A stretch of DNA of 64,000 nucleotides, from positions 124,001-188,000 of the forward strand of contig NZ_NIZW01000011.1 of the NCBI RefSeq assembly GCF_002727185.1. Direction: 5' to 3'. The DNA is from Rhodopirellula bahusiensis. GTDB lineage: Bacteria > Planctomycetota > Planctomycetia > Pirellulales > Pirellulaceae. A model generated the notes under the pieces. The model was not told where the DNA came from. It saw only the letters and a program-made list of their open reading frames with translations, and did not search any database. Shown one piece after another: positions 58,645 to 64,000 of the stretch. The first letter of the stretch is position 1, and every line of letters begins with the position of its first letter. The translations under genes were made by a program, and so were the position numbers.

Positions 58645-59661
58645 ATGCGAATTGCCATGCTGGCTCCCATTGCTTGGAGAACACCACCGCGAGCATATGG
58701 TCCATGGGAACTGGTCACCAGCATGCTGACCGAAGCACTCGTGAAACGTGGCGTCGATGTGACACTCTTCGCCACGCTCGATAGCGAGACATCAGGCAAA
58801 CTCGATGGGGTTGTTCCGGCCCCGTACAGCGAAGATCCGTCGATCGACGCGAAGGTTTGGGAGTTTCGACATCTTGCCCACCTGTTCGAACAAGCCGACC
58901 AGTTTGATCTGATCCACAATCAGGCAGACTTTCCCGCCCACGCTTTTGCCCGACTGATCGACACGCCGATCGCTACCACCATTCATGGATTCTCATCGGA
59001 TCGCATTCTACCGATGTATCAAGAATACCAAGATCTGGTTCACTACATTGCGATCAGTGATGCCGATCGCCATCCGAGCCTTCGATACGAAGCAACGATT
59101 CACCACGGAATTCCGATCGATGACTTCCCGTTCCAACCCAAACGCGGCGAAGACCTTCTTTTCTTTGGAAGGATTCATCCTGACAAGGGAGCGGCTGAAG
59201 CAATCGAGGCGGCACGTCTCAGCAAGCGACCGCTCCACATGTACGGGATCGTGCAAGACGAACACTACCACGACATGCATGTCGCACCCGCGGACGACGG
59301 CGTCAACGTGATCTATCACGGTGTCGCCGGCGGTTCGGAACGACTGAATGCGTTGGGCGACGCTCGTGCTTTGTTGCACCTGATCAACTTCGATGAACCG
59401 TTTGGGCTTTCCGTCATCGAAGCCATGGCTTGCGGCACGCCAGTCATCGCGACCAATCGCGGATCGATGCCAGAAATAATCGAGCACGGCGTGACGGGTT
59501 TCTTGGTCAACACTGCTCAAGAAGCGGTCCAGGCGATCGAGCGCATCGACGACATTGATCGTTTCGCCGTTCGCCAATCCGTCGTCAATCGTTTCTCAAT
59601 CGACCGAATGGCCGACAACTACCTAACCGTCTATCATCGCATCCTGGGTACCAAACCCTGA
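58645..59661 (+). CDS. GT4-family glycosyltransferase
   Basis: A 338-residue GT-B enzyme. The opening MRIAMLAPIAWRTPPRAYGP (Gly-rich acceptor loop) and ALVKRGVDVTLFATLDSETS are GT4-like, HNQADFPAHAFARLIDTPIA the linker strand, LLFFGRIHPDKGAAEAIEAA the donor domain, and INFDEPFGLSVIEAMACGTP the donor-site E-x7-E block. No signal or anchor. It ends the cluster, 104 bases after the GH13 gene. The ATG at 58645 is preferred to 58573, since the extra 24 residues are polar and lack the fold. The sugar transferred is unknown. Confidence 0.88.
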   Translation: MRIAMLAPIAWRTPPRAYGPWELVTSMLTEALVKRGVDVTLFATLDSETSGKLDGVVPAPYSEDPSIDAKVWEFRHLAHLFEQADQFDLIHNQADFPAHAFARLIDTPIATTIHGFSSDRILPMYQEYQDLVHYIAISDADRHPSLRYEATIHHGIPIDDFPFQPKRGEDLLFFGRIHPDKGAAEAIEAARLSKRPLHMYGIVQDEHYHDMHVAPADDGVNVIYHGVAGGSERLNALGDARALLHLINFDEPFGLSVIEAMACGTPVIATNRGSMPEIIEHGVTGFLVNTAQEAVQAIERIDDIDRFAVRQSVVNRFSIDRMADNYLTVYHRILGTKP

Positions 59662-59784
59662 TCGATCCGGTATGTGAGAAAGTCGATGCGAGCATCAACG
59701 CCGAGGTGATTAAACGCAAACTGCCTGGTCTCTCTCGTTTGATCCTCTTTCGAACTCAACGATGAAACCGATAGTCAAATTGCG

Positions 59785-60561
59785 TTATTTGACAGTGACG
59801 ATCGCTACTTCCGAATCATCGAAGTCCTTGGACAAATTGACTGCGATGCTTCCTTGCATCCCGTCTTCGGTGGTTGCGGTGATTTCAATGTCGAACATGA
59901 CCTGCCGGACCGGAACGTTGGCTTGTCCTTGGTCATCTGTTTGGATGGTCGGCATTGAATAGTGTTCGCCCCAGCCACGACGAGTGATCTGCAGTTCGGC
60001 TGCCTTTGGTGTCCCATCTTCCGTTTGCACAACGACCTTCAATGGTGCAACTGGCTGGAGCTCGAACGTGAGTTCGAGATCTTGATCGCCAGCAGAAACG
60101 GGTCTCACCCATGCAGAGCGTTCCAGTAGCGGCTTGTACTCTCTGGTGTCCGAGGTCATTCGGGCACACTGCGTTAAAAAACCATATCGTCGTCCACCGA
60201 CAAAGATCTCAACGGATCGCTGAGGAACATTCAGTGTTGCAATGCCGTCGTCGTCGGTTGCCTGCATGCCTGGACTGATTGGAATTCGGTCAACGTTGGA
60301 CGCCCAACCGACACCCACACCCGGCACCCCGCCGCCTCCATCCGCATTGTGCACCCGAACCGTGACCGAGCGAGTTGAAGGAGTGTTGGACGACCTTTCA
60401 GTTGCCGGAGCGTTCCCTTTTGCAAGATCGTTGGGAGAACTTGCGACGGAAGCTTCAAACTTTGGTTCGAAGTACGGATAGACCAGGCTCGCTCTCGGCG
60501 AGTCCCGCTCAATCATCCTGTCAACCTCAAGGCCGGACGTTGTTGCAACACGAATCGCCAT
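59785..60561 (-). CDS. Exported or anchored beta-domain protein, N-terminus uncertain
   Basis: A 258-residue frame. The first 60 residues are Ser/Pro-rich (SSNTPSTRS), then SVTVRVHNADGGGGVPGVGV and DDDGIATLNVPQRSVEIFVG, a carboxypeptidase-regulatory or bacterial Ig-like domain, and a second similar domain LKVVVQTEDGTPKAAELQIT with TDDQGQANVPVRQVMFDIEI. No signal peptide is visible in this frame; a membrane helix lies in the overlapping frame just upstream (60527-60772), so the gene may be interrupted. Start at 60561 (MAIRV) or 60516 (MIERD). Confidence 0.6.
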   Translation of the reverse strand: MAIRVATTSGLEVDRMIERDSPRASLVYPYFEPKFEASVASSPNDLAKGNAPATERSSNTPSTRSVTVRVHNADGGGGVPGVGVGWASNVDRIPISPGMQATDDDGIATLNVPQRSVEIFVGGRRYGFLTQCARMTSDTREYKPLLERSAWVRPVSAGDQDLELTFELQPVAPLKVVVQTEDGTPKAAELQITRRGWGEHYSMPTIQTDDQGQANVPVRQVMFDIEITATTEDGMQGSIAVNLSKDFDDSEVAIVTVK

Positions 60562-60879
60562 CCCGGCCCGACTCGGATGTGGCTTGTGTTTGGTCGTTGG
60601 AGTTTAACTCTCGGGTGGATGCAGAGTCGGTGAGTCCGCAGATCATCAGAACCATTGCGACGACGCATCCGACGATCCAGACACCGATGAGTACAGTCGT
60701 GAAAGACCAATCCAGATCAGTTATTTCGCTGTCCATCGCTGAAGTGGTCGACGGAACCGAAGACGTATCCACGGTGAGTGCATTCGACGCATCGATCGTC
60801 GTTGCGGTGTAGACATCCGGCAGAGGTTGTTCCAGTGCAAAGCTTGAAACGGGTTGCTCGGTTGGCCATTTGCTTCCAT
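60527..60879 (-). pseudogene. Possible upstream part of the same gene, with one helix
   Basis: An 81-residue frame (60527-60772, GTG start) has one clear helix (SFTTVLIGVWIVGCVVAMVL plus MICGL), then a polar tail. It overlaps the beta-domain gene by 35 bases in another frame. A third frame with an ATG at 60879 begins MEANGQPSNPFQAL, a planctomycete-type start. Reading the three together would give an anchored protein, which needs two frameshifts. Unproven. Confidence 0.4.
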
Positions 60880-60943
60880 GGCTTCTGACGACTGAAAGTC
60901 TCTTGGGTAATCGTGCGTCCGATTCGAAGCAGGATTGTCCGAG

Positions 60944-61363
60944 TCAGTCCTCTCTCCGCCACCGGTCTCGATCGTCGAGCCACTGATTGAAGGCTGTATC
61001 GTTACGACCTCGAGGCGTGGAATCGTTCAGCCCGAGGGATGTTTCGACAATCTTGAACGTTCCCACCAGGACGAGCCCAACTGTCGCCCTCAGTCCATGA
61101 CCGACAAATGCTCCGGCCGAGCGTGCTCGATCGGTGAAAGTTTTGGTGGCGACCGGCTTCGCATCCGCCGCCGGTGTGTCTGCGGCGGGCGACTGAGAGT
61201 ACTCTCCCGGATCGCGGTACGACGCGGGGATGACCGGAACCGACGTGTCGTAGACGACCGTGTTGAGGATCGCATCCATGTCCGATGTATCTCTGGGCGC
61301 GGACTTGCAACCCACAAGCAAAAACATGCAGAGAAGAACGACGGTTTGATGCAATGGATTCAT
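60944..61363 (-). CDS. Small lipoprotein, paralogue of the gene at 22400
   Basis: A 139-residue lipoprotein with lipobox LVGC (Cys19), then DAILNTVVYDTSVPVIPAS, a Pro/Ala-rich linker, SAGAFVGHGLRATVGLVLVG and the end FNQWLDDRDRWRRED. Against the gene at 22400 the first and last blocks are nearly identical while the middle differs. The start at 61363 fits the lipoprotein signal. It lies 115 bases downstream of the TolQ-like gene on the same strand. Confidence 0.75.
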   Translation of the reverse strand: MNPLHQTVVLLCMFLLVGCKSAPRDTSDMDAILNTVVYDTSVPVIPASYRDPGEYSQSPAADTPAADAKPVATKTFTDRARSAGAFVGHGLRATVGLVLVGTFKIVETSLGLNDSTPRGRNDTAFNQWLDDRDRWRRED

Positions 61364-61477
61364 ATTGACCGCGAACTGGCAGCATGAATTGAGACAGCTA
61401 AGTTTTCGCGATATCAAATGTTTGGGGGGTAACGCAACGTCAGGTTGGTGGACGTTCGGAACTGGAATCAGTTTGTT

Positions 61478-61927
61478 CTAGGTGTTTTTAGCCGGACCTT
61501 CATCGATAATGTCCGCCGAAGAAGGGGGAGATTCACCGACGAGAAGACTTGCAGTTTCGGCATCGCTCGGACTTTGCGAATGTGATCCAGATTGATTGGC
61601 GAGCGTTTGGCTTATCAGCCAACCGCAGATGGCCCATCCAAGAAGGAAAGCGGCTGAAACTGGCAGCATGAAAACGGTGGTGTTCAAGGAATGGTTGATT
61701 GAATCGGATAGGTCTTCGGCAGTTGGGGTCGGCAGATTTTTCGAGATCGCATGGAACGATTCATACATCGCCAATGCTGTCCCGAGCGGCCCAACCAGCA
61801 GGGTTAGCAGGCCGCCGACAGCAAATCCGGATTTCAGACGCTTCAAGAGCTTCGTGCGCGAAGCGTTTTGGGTATCGTCGCAAGCGAGTTCCGGTCGATT
61901 GAATGATGTAGGTGGTGGTACCGACAT
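61478..61927 (-). CDS. Small membrane protein, weakly MotA/TolQ/ExbB-like
   Basis: A 149-residue protein. Two helices: SGFAVGGLLTLLVGPLGTAL plus AMYESFHAISKN, and NTTVFMLPVSAAFLLGWAI plus CGWLIS. The pattern of a G-x-x-G-T-AL turn, a polar segment with ADE/DSI-type residues and a second helix resembles the ExbB/TolQ/MotA proton-channel core, but the match is weak and no ExbD/TolR partner is visible. The C-terminus is Ser/Asp-rich. Together with the lipoprotein it could form an envelope unit. Confidence 0.5.
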   Translation of the reverse strand: MSVPPPTSFNRPELACDDTQNASRTKLLKRLKSGFAVGGLLTLLVGPLGTALAMYESFHAISKNLPTPTAEDLSDSINHSLNTTVFMLPVSAAFLLGWAICGWLISQTLANQSGSHSQSPSDAETASLLVGESPPSSADIIDEGPAKNT

Positions 61928-62183
61928 AGATACGGTTTTCGGTTGCGGCGGGTGGGCACTTCAGCCTTCGAAGATGTTGATCTACCTCGTGAGCAGACGA
62001 CAGTTGCGAAGGGAGGTGAAGTATGACTGATCGCCGTTCATGTTACACGCTACAGTGGTTTGTCTGTTTGAATTGCGTCCGAGAAGCTACCAGTTGCAAC
62101 GGAGTCACCAGGTGGCTCGCTCTGCTCGGCTAAGATGCATTTGACTCGGTATCTGTGAGTTCGATTTCGCTTGTGATGATTTG

Positions 62184-63065
62184 ATGGACATTGACCAACT
62201 GAAGTACTTCCAAAGTGTGGCCGAAACAAAAAGCTTCACTGAATCAGCCGCTCGAATGAGTTTGTCTCAGCCGGCGTTGAGTCGTTCCATTCAACGATTG
62301 GAAGAAGAGTTTGGGCAACCATTCTTCGAACGCAAACCTCGGTCGGTGGAACTGACTGATGCGGGATTGCTGTTTCAACGCAGTGCAACACAGATTCTTC
62401 GCATCATTGAAGACACTCGGGCGGAGATCACCGACGATGGTGAAACGGGCAAAATTCGAATTGGTGCCATTCCGACCGTCGCCCCGTACTTTCTGCCGCA
62501 CTTGTTGAAGCAATTCGCGAATGCTTTTCCACGGTCACGGCTGATCGTCCACGAGAACACCACGGACGAATTGCTGAAACGAATTAAGCAAGGCGAGATC
62601 GATCTTGCGATCTTGGCCGAACCGATCTCGGAGAAGTACGTCGAGGTCAAAACGTTGCTGGAAGAAGAGCTGCACTTGGTTCTGCCGCCCGATCATCCGC
62701 TGTGCGAGAAGGAACGCATTTGCTTGGAGGACGTGGAAGACGAACCGTTCGTCATGTTGGACGAGGCTCATTGCCTTTCTGAGAACATCCATTCGTTTTG
62801 TCGGCAACGTTCGATTCTTCCCGTTGCCGTTGAAAGAGCCAACCAATTGGCGACCGTTCAGGAGTTGGTGTCGTTGTCGCATGGAATCTCATTGATCCCT
62901 GACATGGCCCGACGTTTGGATCGCAGCAAGCGCCGCGTGTATCGATCGTTCGTCAGCCCGCGTCCGACGCGAACGATCGTTTGCGTCACGAATCCGTATC
63001 GATTTCAAAGTCGGCTGTTTGCAGAAATTCGAAAGAGACTATGCGACTACGCCAAACACTTTTGA
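62184..63065 (+). CDS. oxyR: LysR-family regulator of the OxyR type
   Basis: A 293-residue LysR-type regulator. Residues 1-60 are the winged helix ([20 protein letters not shown], then [14 protein letters not shown]). The substrate domain contains [18 protein letters not shown]: Cys197 and Cys206, with the same spacing as the redox pair of E. coli OxyR (199 and 208), so it is likely a peroxide sensor. Other parts: [19 protein letters not shown] and [20 protein letters not shown]. The ATG at 62184 is used; a TTG lies three bases before. A natural target is katG at 36864, about 25 kb away, though no site was located. Confidence 0.9.
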   Translation: MDIDQLKYFQSVAETKSFTESAARMSLSQPALSRSIQRLEEEFGQPFFERKPRSVELTDAGLLFQRSATQILRIIEDTRAEITDDGETGKIRIGAIPTVAPYFLPHLLKQFANAFPRSRLIVHENTTDELLKRIKQGEIDLAILAEPISEKYVEVKTLLEEELHLVLPPDHPLCEKERICLEDVEDEPFVMLDEAHCLSENIHSFCRQRSILPVAVERANQLATVQELVSLSHGISLIPDMARRLDRSKRRVYRSFVSPRPTRTIVCVTNPYRFQSRLFAEIRKRLCDYAKHF

Positions 63066-63108
63066 GCGTGTGAGCTTGCACGGAGGATCTGTCTGCTCGG
63101 CGAAAGGA

Positions 63109-64000
63109 TCAAACGAGTTGCCAGAATGCGATTCCAAATCCGTTGTCGTTTTGAGATAGCGTTCGTAGTTGGCCAACGGAATCCAAGCGGCCTTCCTTGA
63201 CCGAGTACGGTTGCAAGCTGCCGACCTCGTTTGCGTTGTAGCCTGCAATCCCATCGGAGCTGAACGAAGGATCAAGTTGGCCGTCCGGAGTCAGGCGGGC
63301 AATTCCGTTGTAGTAGGGCACGAGGTAGCGTCCCAACCCGTCGACATCAAAGGTGCCGAAAGTGTTGTCAAACAACAGGGCGCCATCGGTCACAATTGAG
63401 CTCGGCAGGATGATCCTCCCACCGTCGCCAAAGCTGGAATCGATTTGTCCACTTTCTGTGAATCGAATCAACGATTGGGTGCCCAAAACGGTGATTTGGC
63501 CATCCTCGTCGAGGACCAATCGTTCGAAGCGTTCGCTGTAGGAAGAGTACAGAGTGAATTGTTGATACGGGATGCGAGCAAAGCCTTCGTCTCCAAACCA
63601 CGTGCCCGTGCTCCCGTCTTCGTTGAGCTGAATCAACCAACCCGCACTGGCGTTGGCATTGGAGGGCTGTCCCCAGAGCACGATGATCGAATCGTCGGGA
63701 CGCGTGAAGATCTGCGATTGACCGCTGTAGTAGTCAGGCTCATGTGGCAGCGGAATGCTCGATGTTCCATTGGTACCGAAGCTGACGTCGGTGGAACCGT
63801 CTGCGTTGTAGCGAGTGATGGTCGTCGCGTTGTTGACCAAAATGCGATCTTGTGAATCAACCGCCATCGAGGAAGCGGACCTGAAGCCATTCAAGGACGC
63901 TCGAATGATACCTTCTTCGCCGAATGATGAATCCAGCCGCCCGTCGGAGGTGAGGCGAATCAAAAGCGTGGAGTAGTTGGTGAAGAATCCGTCGTAATTG
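63109..64000 (-). CDS. Delta-60 repeat protein, 5' end outside the window
   Basis: At least 297 residues, continuing past the end of the window, since codons upstream of the TTG at 63963 stay open (NYDGFFTNYSTL). It consists of delta-60-type repeats: LTSDGRLDSSFGEEGIIRAS, YNADGSTDVSFGTNGTSSIP, LNEDGSTGTWFGDEGFARIP, FTESGQIDSSFGDGGRIILP, LTPDGQLDPSFSSDGIAGYN. Each pairs an S/T-D-G-x-x-D-x-x-F-G turn with a following strand. The family is typical of large planctomycete surface proteins. The N-terminal signal is not visible here. It ends 44 bases beyond the OxyR stop, convergent. Confidence 0.85.
   Translation of the reverse strand, partial: NYDGFFTNYSTLLIRLTSDGRLDSSFGEEGIIRASLNGFRSASSMAVDSQDRILVNNATTITRYNADGSTDVSFGTNGTSSIPLPHEPDYYSGQSQIFTRPDDSIIVLWGQPSNANASAGWLIQLNEDGSTGTWFGDEGFARIPYQQFTLYSSYSERFERLVLDEDGQITVLGTQSLIRFTESGQIDSSFGDGGRIILPSSIVTDGALLFDNTFGTFDVDGLGRYLVPYYNGIARLTPDGQLDPSFSSDGIAGYNANEVGSLQPYSVKEGRLDSVGQLRTLSQNDNGFGIAFWQLV

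Overview
The window looks like chromosomal DNA of a marine planctomycete, most likely Rhodopirellula or a close relative in the Pirellulaceae. The evidence is the gene content: heme-binding CXXCH proteins of the PVC type, a DUF1552/DUF1588-type pair, a secreted sulfatase, DUF1111 di-heme oxidase, SBBP and delta-60 repeat proteins, N-termini such as RFSIRTLLLTVTLIG and LENRRVLAG, few Shine-Dalgarno sites, frequent GTG/TTG starts, and a moderate GC content. No tRNA, rRNA, CRISPR array, prophage or plasmid backbone was seen. The species is an inference.

Layout. 1-18 kb: a truncated heme-binding/propeller gene; a RAYT-like transposase (3.2-4.4 kb); a 201-bp tandem duplication (4.9-5.3 kb); an SGNH hydrolase; a DUF3311/sodium-symporter pair; an SLC13-type permease with a PaaI-like thioesterase; a sulfatase; and a five-heme cytochrome overlapping a propeller protein. 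18-24.5 kb: an accessory-looking stretch of small exported proteins and lipoproteins, a 530-residue glycine-zipper membrane protein, an acetyltransferase, palindromic repeat clusters and a UPF0158 gene. 24.5-31.6 kb: DUF1111 oxidase, a very acidic exported protein, and the DUF1552/DUF1588 pair. 31.8-36.7 kb: closely packed small membrane proteins (one frameshifted), a zinc-ribbon YbjQ protein and an SBBP propeller. 36.9-49.1 kb: exported KatG, a sialidase-like/esterase fusion, a PHB-depolymerase-like esterase, PQQ-type and BNR-type propellers, and a toroid protein with a heme motif.

49.3-59.7 kb is the most coherent unit: two small unknown genes, a PTS enzyme I homologue, two GH130 proteins, a GT4-toroid fusion, a GH13 enzyme and a second GT4, all on the plus strand with overlaps or tiny gaps. 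It looks like a system that builds and breaks down an oligosaccharide, with a PEP-dependent component but no visible HPr or EII permease. 59.8-64 kb: an interrupted membrane-anchored beta-domain gene, a lipoprotein paralogous to one at 22.4 kb, a TolQ-like small protein, an OxyR-type regulator with both redox cysteines, and a truncated delta-60 repeat protein.

Many genes are exported and concern redox chemistry or polysaccharides, as expected for a particle-associated heterotroph. All family names come from motifs read by eye; no database search was run.
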